A stretch of 6,166 bases of DNA from ZC4RG30 sp031424095 (GTDB lineage Bacteria > Pseudomonadota > Gammaproteobacteria > Steroidobacterales > Steroidobacteraceae), in contig JANPGU010000250.1 in assembly GCA_031424095.1 (NCBI GenBank), forward strand, positions 1-6,166. The letters are read 5' to 3'. This document shows, piece after piece, positions 1 through 6,095 of the stretch (the first letter of the stretch is position 1; each line of letters begins with the position of its first letter). The translations under genes and the position numbers were made by a program. The notes beneath the pieces are model-generated. The model was not told the origin of the DNA. It searched no databases and saw nothing but the letters and a program-made list of their open reading frames with translations.

Positions 1-1851
1 GATGGTGGCGCGCGCCAGCTGCGCCGTGCCCTCATCGGCTCCCGGCGGGGCCTTGAGCACTGTGGTGCTCACGCTGTAGTCCAGCGCCTGCGTAACCAGG
101 TTGGTGCTGCCGCTGCCGGTGATGCGCAGCAGCTGCGAGGCTATGGCGAGGTCCTTCGTGGTGGCGACGCCATTTACCACGTCGGCCGATGCCTTGAACG
201 TCTCGAAGGCCGTGCGCTTGGTGTTGCTGACGCTGGCCAGCTGGCGCTTCTGAATCAGTGATTGCGCCTGCGCAATGGCGTACCAGATATCGATGCCCTC
301 GACCGCGCCATTGGCGAGATTGGTGCTGATAGTGCCGGTGAGTGTCTTCACCAGCGCATCGCCATTGCGCCCACTGGCCGCGAGCTTTACATCGAGATTG
401 CCCTTGCCGGACAGGTGCTCGCTGTCGGCGTAATCCTGCATCAGCTTCGCGATGTCGATCCCGCTCATGTGCTCGTCCATCGTGAGTCGCGGCACCGACG
501 TCCGCATGTCGATCCCGATGTCACCGCTGTACTGCCCGCCGTAGAGCTGTGCCTTCAGCGGTGCAAAGCGGGCCACGGCGTCAGCCACATTGATGCCGGC
601 TGAAAGCTGCGTCAGCCGCGCGCCCCCGATCCGGATCTCGCCCACAGTGATCGAGCCCTTCGCACGCAGTGGTTTCAGGAAATCCACCGGCAGCTCGATG
701 GGTTCGGAAGCGGCCTTTGGATCGGTCGGTGGTGGCTGGTAGCGATCGAGGTTGATCTGGTCCAGGTTCAGCGCGAAATCCATGCCGCTGTTGCGGATGT
801 CAGAGGCGAAGCGACCGGTGAGCTTTGATTCATCCAGCGCAAGCTTCAGGTCGCTGGCACGGGCCTGCTTGTTCTGCCAGGAATAATTGCCCTGTGCGGC
901 AAAGCGTGCCAGCACCGCAGCGTCGCGAGTCACCGGCGCGACGATGCCGAACTCCTTCATCAGCAGGCGCGGCGCCAGCTCCTTGAGCTCGAAGTGCCCA
1001 GCCAGCGACGGCGCATCGATGAGCTTCGTGCCGGCAATGCTGCCGGTCAGCGCGGCGGAACCGACCTGCGCGGTAAAGGTGGTCTGCGCAAGGGTCTGCG
1101 CGGCAAGGTTCAGATCTGCAGCGGGCGCCGAGAATTTCAAGTCCAGTGGTTGCGGCGCACCTGCCGGCTGCACCGAACCGTTCAGCGCGAGCTCCTGCAA
1201 TTGATAGCGCTGCTGTTCGAGATCGAGCACCAGCCTGAATGTCGCCGCCAGCGGCAATGGCTTCGCGTTTTGCGCCGTGACCACCTTCATCTTGAGGTCC
1301 ACGGGAATGGCCTTCCCGGGAGCGACGCGGCCGATGGCGATATTCACATCCTCGGCCACCATTTCCTCGAAGACGATGCGGCTGCTGGAGATGGCAACGC
1401 CAGCGAGGTCGAGAGCCTGCACGCCGTTGCTTGCAGAGGGAGCAGCCGTTGGCGCTCCCCACTCTTCCCAGTTACCCCTGCCCGCCGCGTTCTGCGCCAG
1501 CCGCAGATCTAGTCCTTCGATTTCGATTCGGCCGACTTCCAGCTGCCTCTTCAGCAACGGCAGCAGCTTCACGCTCAGTGAGGCACGCTGCAGCGTCAGG
1601 AACGGCTGCTCACCGAACCCTGCAGGGTTGCCGAGACTGGCCTCGCCGGTCTGCACGGCCAGCCAGGGGAACACGGAGAGCTTCAGTTGACCACGCAGCG
1701 ACAACGTGCGTCCGGTGGACTCCTTGACTGCGGCGGCGATGCGCTCCTTGTAGTCATTCGGATCGACCAACAGCCAGACTGCTACCAGCGCGACGAGCAG
1801 CAATGCAAACAGGCCCGCAATAGCCACGCCAAAAATCCTGAGTACGCGCAT
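1..1851 (-). CDS. AsmA family protein, partial (C-terminus beyond the left edge)
   Basis: Reading the minus strand from the ATG at 1849-1851 gives 617 uninterrupted codons that are still open at base 1, so the C-terminus is missing. The protein starts with a short basic N-terminus and one hydrophobic helix (about residues 5-28), followed by VDPNDYKERI (29-38). Next comes the TGRTLSLRGQLKLSVFPWL block (from 46), typical of the AsmA N-terminal domain, and LEVGRIEIEGLDLRL (about 104-118). The C-terminal AsmA block is also present: GIDIAKLM near 464, SGKGNLDVKLAASG near 482, GAVEGIDIWYAIA near 516 and ITGSGSTNLV near 577. AsmA relatives are inner-membrane-anchored, largely periplasmic proteins tied to outer-membrane biogenesis and, in the wider AsmA/TamB group, to lipid transfer. 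Family members are often 600-800 residues, so probably only a short tail is lost. The start has a good AGGAG six bases upstream. Family assignment is firm; the exact cellular role is inferred. Confidence 0.93.
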   Translation of the reverse strand, partial: MRVLRIFGVAIAGLFALLLVALVAVWLLVDPNDYKERIAAAVKESTGRTLSLRGQLKLSVFPWLAVQTGEASLGNPAGFGEQPFLTLQRASLSVKLLPLLKRQLEVGRIEIEGLDLRLAQNAAGRGNWEEWGAPTAAPSASNGVQALDLAGVAISSSRIVFEEMVAEDVNIAIGRVAPGKAIPVDLKMKVVTAQNAKPLPLAATFRLVLDLEQQRYQLQELALNGSVQPAGAPQPLDLKFSAPAADLNLAAQTLAQTTFTAQVGSAALTGSIAGTKLIDAPSLAGHFELKELAPRLLMKEFGIVAPVTRDAAVLARFAAQGNYSWQNKQARASDLKLALDESKLTGRFASDIRNSGMDFALNLDQINLDRYQPPPTDPKAASEPIELPVDFLKPLRAKGSITVGEIRIGGARLTQLSAGINVADAVARFAPLKAQLYGGQYSGDIGIDMRTSVPRLTMDEHMSGIDIAKLMQDYADSEHLSGKGNLDVKLAASGRNGDALVKTLTGTISTNLANGAVEGIDIWYAIAQAQSLIQKRQLASVSNTKRTAFETFKASADVVNGVATTKDLAIASQLLRITGSGSTNLVTQALDYSVSTTVLKAPPGADEGTAQLARATI

Positions 1852-1857
1852 CGAAGA

Positions 1858-1862
1858 CTCCT
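1858..1862 (-). promoter_or_regulatory. Shine-Dalgarno site of the asmA-like gene
   Basis: On the minus strand AGGAG lies six bases before the ATG at 1849-1851. It is the cleanest ribosome binding site in the window and fixes the asmA start. Confidence 0.75.
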
Positions 1863-1880
1863 GCAAGCGGTCTGCCGCCC

Positions 1881-1907
1881 ATCATAACCGCAGCGCAGCA
1901 GGGTCAA
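1881..1907 (-). promoter_or_regulatory. Possible promoter of the asmA-like gene
   Basis: Minus-strand TTGACC (1902-1907, 5 of 6 matches to the sigma-70 -35 consensus) is followed after 15 bases by TATGAT (1881-1886, 5 of 6 to the -10). Both hexamers are good but the spacer is shorter than the usual 16-18. The -35 overlaps the stop codon of the upstream yfcH-like gene. If active, transcription would start near 1874 and give asmA a leader of about 20 bases, independent of the upstream gene. This is a pattern match only. Confidence 0.3.
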
Positions 1908-2821
1908 TGTTGCTGCGGACCCAGCAGGTTCTCCAGTGCTGCGCGCAGCCGGGGATGTTCGAACTGGAATCCGTACTGCCGGCACTTGTCTGGCAGCACG
2001 TGCTGTCCATCCAGCAGCAACTGCGACATCTCGCCCAGCATCAGGCGCAATGGCCAACCAGGCAGGCGCAGCCAGAGAGGGCGACGCAGCACAGACGTCA
2101 GCTGCTGCTGAAATTCCTGTTGCGTAACGTGTTCGGGCGCCACGGCATTCACCGCCCCCTGCAAGCCCCGCTCGCCGATCGCATGTTCGATCAGGCGCAC
2201 CGCATCGTCGATGTGAATCCATGGCATTCCCTGCTTGCCCTTGCCCAGCACGGCCGACAATCCGAGGCGTGCGGGGCGCAACAAGGCGGGCAGCGCGCCG
2301 CCGTCCAGGCCCAGTACCACGCCAAAGCGGAGCATGGCGACGCGTACGCCATGTTCCGTCGCAACCTGCGCCGCAAGCTCCCAGCGTTGACAGAGTTCGG
2401 ACTGGAAGATGGCCTGCCCCGCGGCGTCTTCAGCGAGGGGCTCGCTGCCCCGGATGCCGTAGTAACCGACCGCACTGGCGCTCACCAGCACCCGCGGTTT
2501 GGCCGCGAGCCGTGCAATCAGGTGCACCAGCGAGGCGGTGGTATCGAGACGGCTCGACAGCAGCTTGTCGCGCCGGGTCCGGGTCCACGGCACGCCGAGA
2601 ATGCGGGCACCGGCGAGGTTCACGATGGCGTCGAGTTGCACATCATCCGGCAGCTCGTCCAGGCTGTGCACCACCCGCATGCCGGCACCGCCGCTGGTCA
2701 CGCGGGTGCGGTGCTGCAAGGCAATCACCTGCACGCCCTGCGCTGCCAGTCCTGCGCACAGATGCTTGCCGACGAAGCCGGTGGCACCGGTGACCAGTAC
2801 GCGCGGAGTTGGATCTCTCAT
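1904..2821 (-). CDS. TIGR01777/YfcH-type NAD(P)-binding SDR-like protein
   Basis: With the ATG at 2819-2821 the protein has 305 residues, close to the size of E. coli YfcH. The Rossmann fingerprint VLVTGATGFVG sits at residues 8-18. It is followed by NLAGARI (68-74), VSASAVGYYG (113-122), RFGVVLG (165-171) and WIHIDD (201-206). The C-terminal part (about 245-300, LRRPLWLRLPGWPLRL to HPRLRAALENLL) matches the DUF1731 domain that defines this family. A classical YxxxK catalytic lysine is not evident after the GYYG tyrosines. The family is annotated as a sugar-nucleotide epimerase homologue, but its substrate is not established, so only NAD(P) binding is inferred. A GTG at 2834-2836 would add five residues (310 aa). 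I prefer the ATG because the Rossmann strand normally begins within a few residues of the start. Neither start has a clear Shine-Dalgarno. The gene lies 52 nt upstream of asmA on the same strand. Confidence 0.92.
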   Translation of the reverse strand: MRDPTPRVLVTGATGFVGKHLCAGLAAQGVQVIALQHRTRVTSGGAGMRVVHSLDELPDDVQLDAIVNLAGARILGVPWTRTRRDKLLSSRLDTTASLVHLIARLAAKPRVLVSASAVGYYGIRGSEPLAEDAAGQAIFQSELCQRWELAAQVATEHGVRVAMLRFGVVLGLDGGALPALLRPARLGLSAVLGKGKQGMPWIHIDDAVRLIEHAIGERGLQGAVNAVAPEHVTQQEFQQQLTSVLRRPLWLRLPGWPLRLMLGEMSQLLLDGQHVLPDKCRQYGFQFEHPRLRAALENLLGPQQH

Positions 2822-2895
2822 CACTGGATTATCCACTGCAAAGGGGGTGGGAACCAGTAATCTATTGTTCCTCGTAGCCGCCGACGCAATGCCGC
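2822..2895. promoter_or_regulatory. Divergent intergenic region between yfcH-like and MFS genes
   Basis: This gap of about 74 bases must hold the promoters of two divergent genes. On the minus strand there is GATAAT (2828-2833), six bases before the yfcH-like ATG, and TAGATT further upstream (2861-2866). On the plus strand a weak TAATCT lies at 2858-2863. No convincing -35 element accompanies any of them, and no Shine-Dalgarno is visible on either side. The regulatory role follows from the gene arrangement; the individual elements are uncertain. Confidence 0.4.
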
Positions 2896-4116
2896 TTGCC
2901 TTCCTCCGCCGCCGCCTCTTCGGACCTGTTCCGCCATCGCTCCTTCCTGCTGTACTTCAGTGGTCGGCTGTTCTCGCATTTCTCGCGACAGATCATCGCC
3001 GTCGCCGTGGGCTGGCAGATTTACGAAATCACCGGCAGTGCATTCCATCTGGGTATGGTCGGGCTGGTGCAGTTCCTGCCCGCGCTGCTGCTCACCCTCA
3101 ACGCCGGGCACGCCGCCGATCGCTACAATCGCAAGCGCATCGTGCAGATCTGCCAGTGCTTCGCAGGCCTGGCTGCGGCCTATCTCGCCTGGGGCAGTGT
3201 GGCAGGCTGGGTCTCGGTGCTCGATATCTACCTGGCTTCGGCAGTGCTGGGCGCTGCGGGGGCATTCGAACGACCCGCAGGCGCGGCGATGCTGCCGAAC
3301 ATCGTGCCCAACTCGCTGCTGCAACAGGCCACGGCCATGTCCAGCGGCGCGATGCATATCGCGTCCATCGGCGGCCCTGCGCTGGGCGGATTCATCTTCG
3401 CGCTCTCGCCGGGCGCAGCCTACGGCGTGACCGCGGGATTCTGGTTATGCGCCTGCCTGTTCAACGGCGCCCTGCCGCTGGCGCATCGCGAATCCAGCGG
3501 TGGTGCGCCGACTCTGCGCTCGCTGTTCGCAGGCGTGCATTTCGTGCGCAGCAACCCGACCTTGCTCGGCACCATTTCACTCGACCTGTTCGCGGTGCTG
3601 CTGGGGGGCGCAACGGCCCTGCTGCCCATCTTTGCGAAAGACATCCTGCACACCAATGCGCTGGGCCTCGGCATGTTGCGCGCGGCACCTGCCATTGGCG
3701 CGCTGATCACCACCGCGATCCTGGCACGCCGGCCCTTCGAGCGGCGCGTGGGAATGCGCATGTTCCAGGCAGTGATCGTTTTCGGCATCGCCACCGTGGT
3801 GTTCGGCCTGTCGACCAACCTGTGGCTGACGCTGGGTACGCTGGGCGTGATGGGCGCGGCGGACCAGATCAGCGTGGTCATCCGGGTGTCCCTGGTGCAA
3901 CTGGCCACACCGGACGACATGCGCGGCCGGGTCAGTGCGGTGAATTTCCTGTTCGTGAACGCTTCGAATCAGCTGGGCGAATTCGAGAGCGGGGTGACCG
4001 CCGCCGCCTGGGGTGCGGTGCCCGCGGTCATCGTCGGCGGCGTGGGCAGCGTGCTGATCGCCCTGTTGTGGATGCGACTGTTCCCCACCCTGCGCGATGT
4101 GGAAAAGCTGGCGTAG
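2896..4116 (+). CDS. MFS transporter of the EntS/MefA-like (MFS_3) type
   Basis: The 406-residue protein is hydrophobic throughout, with a pattern that fits 12 transmembrane segments of the major facilitator superfamily. The N-terminal signature FRHRSFLLYFSGRL (12-25) is followed by AVAVGWQIYEITGS (35-48). Motif A is GHAADRYNRKR at 71-81, between helices 2 and 3. IGGPALGG (158-165) resembles the motif C region. The C-terminal block TPDDMRGRVSAVNFLF through NQLGEFESG (338-366) is characteristic of the MFS_3 group, which includes the enterobactin exporter EntS and macrolide efflux proteins. The likely role is proton-driven export from the inner membrane; the substrate cannot be told. The only usable in-frame start is a TTG at 2896, since the frame is closed by TAG at 2875-2877 and the next ATG would delete the first helix. 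No Shine-Dalgarno precedes it. The hydrolase gene starts 40 nt downstream on the same strand, so co-transcription is possible. Confidence 0.93.
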   Translation: MPSSAAASSDLFRHRSFLLYFSGRLFSHFSRQIIAVAVGWQIYEITGSAFHLGMVGLVQFLPALLLTLNAGHAADRYNRKRIVQICQCFAGLAAAYLAWGSVAGWVSVLDIYLASAVLGAAGAFERPAGAAMLPNIVPNSLLQQATAMSSGAMHIASIGGPALGGFIFALSPGAAYGVTAGFWLCACLFNGALPLAHRESSGGAPTLRSLFAGVHFVRSNPTLLGTISLDLFAVLLGGATALLPIFAKDILHTNALGLGMLRAAPAIGALITTAILARRPFERRVGMRMFQAVIVFGIATVVFGLSTNLWLTLGTLGVMGAADQISVVIRVSLVQLATPDDMRGRVSAVNFLFVNASNQLGEFESGVTAAAWGAVPAVIVGGVGSVLIALLWMRLFPTLRDVEKLA

Positions 4117-4156
4117 AATCGGCCTTCGCTAATCAAACCAACTGGGGGTTCGGGCC

Positions 4157-5023
4157 ATGTGCGATCACGATTCCATGGATGACATGCAGAAAGCCGGTGA
4201 ACTTTCACGCCGCCAGTTCGGCGCGATGGGTCTCGGCGCCAGCGCCATGGCGCTGCTGCCCGCCGTGGCCAATGCCGTCGAAGTTTCGGAATCCGAAGTG
4301 ACCATCAAGACGCCGGATGGCAACTGCGATGCGCACTTCGTGCATCCGGTGAGCGGCGCGCATGCCGCCGTGCTGGTGTGGCCTGACATCTTCGGCCTGC
4401 GTCCCGCGTTCCGCACCATGGGCAAGCGCCTGGCAGAATCCGGCTATTCGGTACTGACGGTCAATCCGTTTTACCGCGTGCAGAAGGCACCGACCGCGCC
4501 ACCCAATCCCAACTTCCAGGATCCGACGACGCGCGATTCGCTGCTGAAGCTCATGAACGCACTCACGCCCACCACGCAGGTCACCGATGCCAAGACCTTT
4601 GTCGCCTGGCTCGACGCGCAGCCTTCGGTCGACAAGAAGCGCAAGATCGGCACCACTGGCTACTGCATGGGCGGCCCGATCGTCATGCGCACTGCGGCTG
4701 CAGTGCCGGAGCGCATTGGCGCGGGCGGCTCCTTCCACGGCGGTGGACTCAACACCGCAGCGCCGGACAGTCCGCATCTGCTGATCCCGAAGATGAAGGC
4801 CAGCTTCCTGATTGCCATCGCCGACAACGACGACAAGACCAATCCGACCTCCAAGGACATCCTGCGCAAGTCCTTCGACGACGCGAAAGTGCCCGCCGAG
4901 ATCGAGGTCTACACCGGCGCGCAACATGGCTGGTGCGCCATCGATTCGCAGGTCTACAACAAGGAACTGGCCGAGAAGGCCTGGGCCCGCGAGCTCGCGC
5001 TGTTCAAGAAAGCGCTCGCCTGA
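4157..5023 (+). CDS. Tat-exported dienelactone hydrolase family protein
   Basis: This 288-residue alpha/beta hydrolase begins with a Tat-type signal: SRRQFGAMG at 17-25, a hydrophobic stretch, and a likely cleavage site after AVANA (40). The dienelactone hydrolase core follows. VLVWPDIFGL (72-81) fits the strand-plus-elbow that carries Glu36 in the classical enzyme; here Asp77 is at that place. The nucleophile elbow GYCMGG puts the nucleophile at Cys170, the acid lies in IADNDD (Asp225 by alignment with G-x-x-D-P, or Asp223), and GAQHGW supplies His257. Family members hydrolyse dienelactones or other small esters and lactones. The classical enzyme is cytoplasmic, whereas this one should act in the periplasm, as other signal-bearing members probably do. 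Its substrate is unknown. GGGGG lies eight bases before the ATG. A TAGAAT hexamer (4114-4119) at the end of the MFS gene could be a -10, but no -35 is visible. Confidence 0.92.
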   Translation: MCDHDSMDDMQKAGELSRRQFGAMGLGASAMALLPAVANAVEVSESEVTIKTPDGNCDAHFVHPVSGAHAAVLVWPDIFGLRPAFRTMGKRLAESGYSVLTVNPFYRVQKAPTAPPNPNFQDPTTRDSLLKLMNALTPTTQVTDAKTFVAWLDAQPSVDKKRKIGTTGYCMGGPIVMRTAAAVPERIGAGGSFHGGGLNTAAPDSPHLLIPKMKASFLIAIADNDDKTNPTSKDILRKSFDDAKVPAEIEVYTGAQHGWCAIDSQVYNKELAEKAWARELALFKKALA

Positions 5024-5041
5024 CGATTATGGAAAGCTGGC

Positions 5042-5065
5042 GGGCGCCGGTGTGTGACCGCGCCC
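5042..5065 (+). terminator. GC-rich hairpin after the hydrolase gene, possible terminator
   Basis: GGGCGC (5042-5047) pairs with GCGCCC (5060-5065). Inside, GGT (5049-5051) pairs with ACC (5057-5059) after one bulged C, leaving a five-base loop. The hairpin starts 18 bases after the hydrolase stop codon, where a terminator would be expected. No T-run follows, so it is not a classical intrinsic terminator. It could aid Rho-dependent termination or protect the 3' end of the mRNA. Confidence 0.35.
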
Positions 5066-5093
5066 ACGGTGCCCGTCTGCGCCATTCGTCTAA

Positions 5094-5124
5094 CGTATCC
5101 CTTGGCTACAAAGCGGGGGATACG
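5094..5124 (+). promoter_or_regulatory. Hairpin that masks the ribosome binding site of the 31-codon ORF
   Basis: CGTATCCC (5094-5101) is perfectly complementary to GGGATACG (5117-5124). In RNA the stem extends inward by two G-U pairs (5102 with 5116, 5103 with 5115) and one G-C pair (5104 with 5114), giving 11 pairs around the nine-base loop 5105-5113. The 3' arm contains the GGGGG Shine-Dalgarno-like run (5115-5119) of the ORF that starts at 5126, one base past the stem. If transcribed, the fold would block ribosome access until melted or displaced. It could instead be a DNA operator with an inverted repeat. The structure is seen directly; the function is inferred. Confidence 0.5.
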
Positions 5125-5125
5125 C

Positions 5126-5221
5126 ATGTTCGGTCAGGAACGCTCTTATTTCCGTTATCTCGTGGTGGCCCTGGTTGGCCTCATGTCGCTGGCCTTCTTC
5201 GTGATGGGTGGCAAAGGCTGA
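5126..5221 (+). CDS. Putative 31-aa single-pass membrane miniprotein
   Basis: The ATG at 5126 opens 31 codons ending in TGA at 5219-5221. The product has a charged, aromatic N-terminus (MFGQERSYFRY), one hydrophobic segment (about residues 12-27, LVVALVGLMSLAFFVM) and a short GGKG tail. Arg6 and Arg10 before the helix suggest an N-in orientation in the inner membrane. A GGGGGA run (5115-5120) lies five bases before the ATG, and 21 of the 30 codons after the ATG end in G or C, in keeping with coding use in this GC-rich DNA. I do not recognise a family. Single-helix proteins of this size often regulate or stabilise a membrane complex, but there is no direct clue to a partner. The ORF fills most of the space between the hydrolase gene and the convergent outer-membrane gene, ending 6 bp from the latter's stop codon. 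Its upstream hairpin suggests translational control. It could still be a chance ORF. Confidence 0.55.
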   Translation: MFGQERSYFRYLVVALVGLMSLAFFVMGGKG

Positions 5222-5227
5222 ACCCAA

Positions 5228-6085
5228 CTAGTTGCGCAGCGTCAGCGCGAGCCCTGCAAACGCCACTGTTCCCGCGAAGCCGCCGGCCGAGACGCCGAGC
5301 GTGGTATCGATCTGCAGTCTGTCGCTGAATTCATAGCCATGCGTCAGCGAGTAGCTGTTGATCTCGTCACCGCTCAGTGCATCGCGCTGCAGGTTCCAGT
5401 CGCCCTGCAGTGAGGCGCGCGCGAACTGCCGCCCCAGCGTCGCGGAGAATTGCCGATCCGGCGCCCCCACGGCGCGCGTGGCGACCGATTCGATCAGCAG
5501 CTGCAGGCGCGGAAAGCGTCCGGTGTCCGGTGCATTCAATGCTGCCCGCACTCGGTCCATGCTGCGACCGTAGGAATAGTCGATATAGCGCAGGCCGAGA
5601 TTCCACCGGTCACCGAACCAGGTAAGTTCGCCACCTAGGCCCGCGCCATCGAAATCGACCTGACGCACGCGTTGCTGACCGGCAATGGTGGCGCTGTATT
5701 CCAGCGTGAGGCTGCGGTCATCCAGCAGCACACTCGCAGTCAGCCCATTCTCTGCAGACCAGCCTAGCTGACCCAGCACCGCCGTCGACCTGACCTGCCC
5801 GGCATCATTCCAGCGCTGCAGCGAAGCGCTGGCGGAAAACCCGCCCACTGCAAGATCCGTGGACAACCGCAGGCTGGTGCCGGCGAAATCGGCGCCGTTC
5901 ACAATGGACTCGTTCCTGCCGATACCGGCACCCACGGACCAGCTGTCAGTGAGTGCGGCACGGCCATCCAGGTCATAAGAGCGACCATCCTGCTGATCGA
6001 TCAATCCGGCCAATGTCACTGAAACCGCTTCAGCGGGCGTCGCAAAGACGGCCAGGGCGGCCATGGCGATCAGGCTGTTGCGCAT
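5228..6085 (-). CDS. Predicted outer-membrane beta-barrel protein, unknown function
   Basis: The 285-residue product starts with a Sec signal peptide: MRNSLIAMAALAVFATPAEA, with likely cleavage after residue 20. The mature part has repeated amphipathic stretches of about 9-12 residues with alternating hydrophobic and polar residues, such as GTSLRLSTDLAVG, GFSASASLQRW, GLTASVLLDDRSLTLEYSATI, WNLGLRYIDYSYG, RQFSATLGRQF, INSYSLTHGYEF and LQIDTTLGVSA. They are separated by short polar turns, the pattern of an outer-membrane beta-barrel. No cysteine or enzyme motif is seen. It ends in LALTLRN and so lacks the terminal aromatic residue of the usual C-terminal sorting signal. The ATG at 6083-6085 is preceded, ten bases upstream, by GGGGAG (6096-6101). 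I do not recognise a specific family; porin-like or adhesin-like roles are only possibilities. It is transcribed convergently with the small ORF. Confidence 0.8.
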   Translation of the reverse strand: MRNSLIAMAALAVFATPAEAVSVTLAGLIDQQDGRSYDLDGRAALTDSWSVGAGIGRNESIVNGADFAGTSLRLSTDLAVGGFSASASLQRWNDAGQVRSTAVLGQLGWSAENGLTASVLLDDRSLTLEYSATIAGQQRVRQVDFDGAGLGGELTWFGDRWNLGLRYIDYSYGRSMDRVRAALNAPDTGRFPRLQLLIESVATRAVGAPDRQFSATLGRQFARASLQGDWNLQRDALSGDEINSYSLTHGYEFSDRLQIDTTLGVSAGGFAGTVAFAGLALTLRN

Positions 6086-6095
6086 TCCGGTAGCT

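Noticed and set aside
262..603. A 113-codon plus-strand frame antisense to asmA, and similar frames at 887-1204, 994-1512 and 1277-1690
   Set aside because: All are antisense shadows of the continuous asmA reading frame, with compositions typical of non-coding frames.
830..1462. A 210-codon minus-strand frame inside asmA
   Set aside because: It is in a different frame from asmA on the same strand, gives an Arg/Cys/Gly-rich product without structure, and the asmA frame is continuous through it with family motifs.
1907..2860. A 317-codon plus-strand frame fully antisense to the yfcH-like gene
   Set aside because: Its product is Gln/His/Arg-rich with no recognisable motif, while the opposite strand encodes a well-defined Rossmann protein over the same span.
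2905..2917. GCC-repeat run as a simple-sequence phase-variation tract
   Set aside because: Only about four trinucleotide units are present, and trinucleotide changes would not alter the frame. Noted only as a possible slippage spot.
4114..4119. TAGAAT as a dedicated promoter -10 for the hydrolase gene
   Set aside because: The hexamer is good but no -35 or extended -10 is present at the right distance, so it is mentioned only in the gene entry.
2499..4301. A 600-codon plus-strand open frame running through the divergent gap, MFS and hydrolase start
   Set aside because: It lies antisense to yfcH and one frame off from the MFS and hydrolase genes, which have clear family motifs. Its translation is rich in Arg, Ala and Pro without any domain pattern, as expected for an off-frame reading of GC-rich DNA.
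4205..4927. A 240-codon minus-strand frame antisense to the hydrolase
   Set aside because: The plus strand carries the Tat signal and catalytic triad; the antisense product has no domain or signal.
4933..5328. A 131-codon plus-strand frame spanning the hydrolase end and the small ORF
   Set aside because: It starts within the hydrolase in another frame, crosses the small ORF out of frame and ends inside the opposite-strand barrel gene. Its product is Arg/Ser-rich without features.
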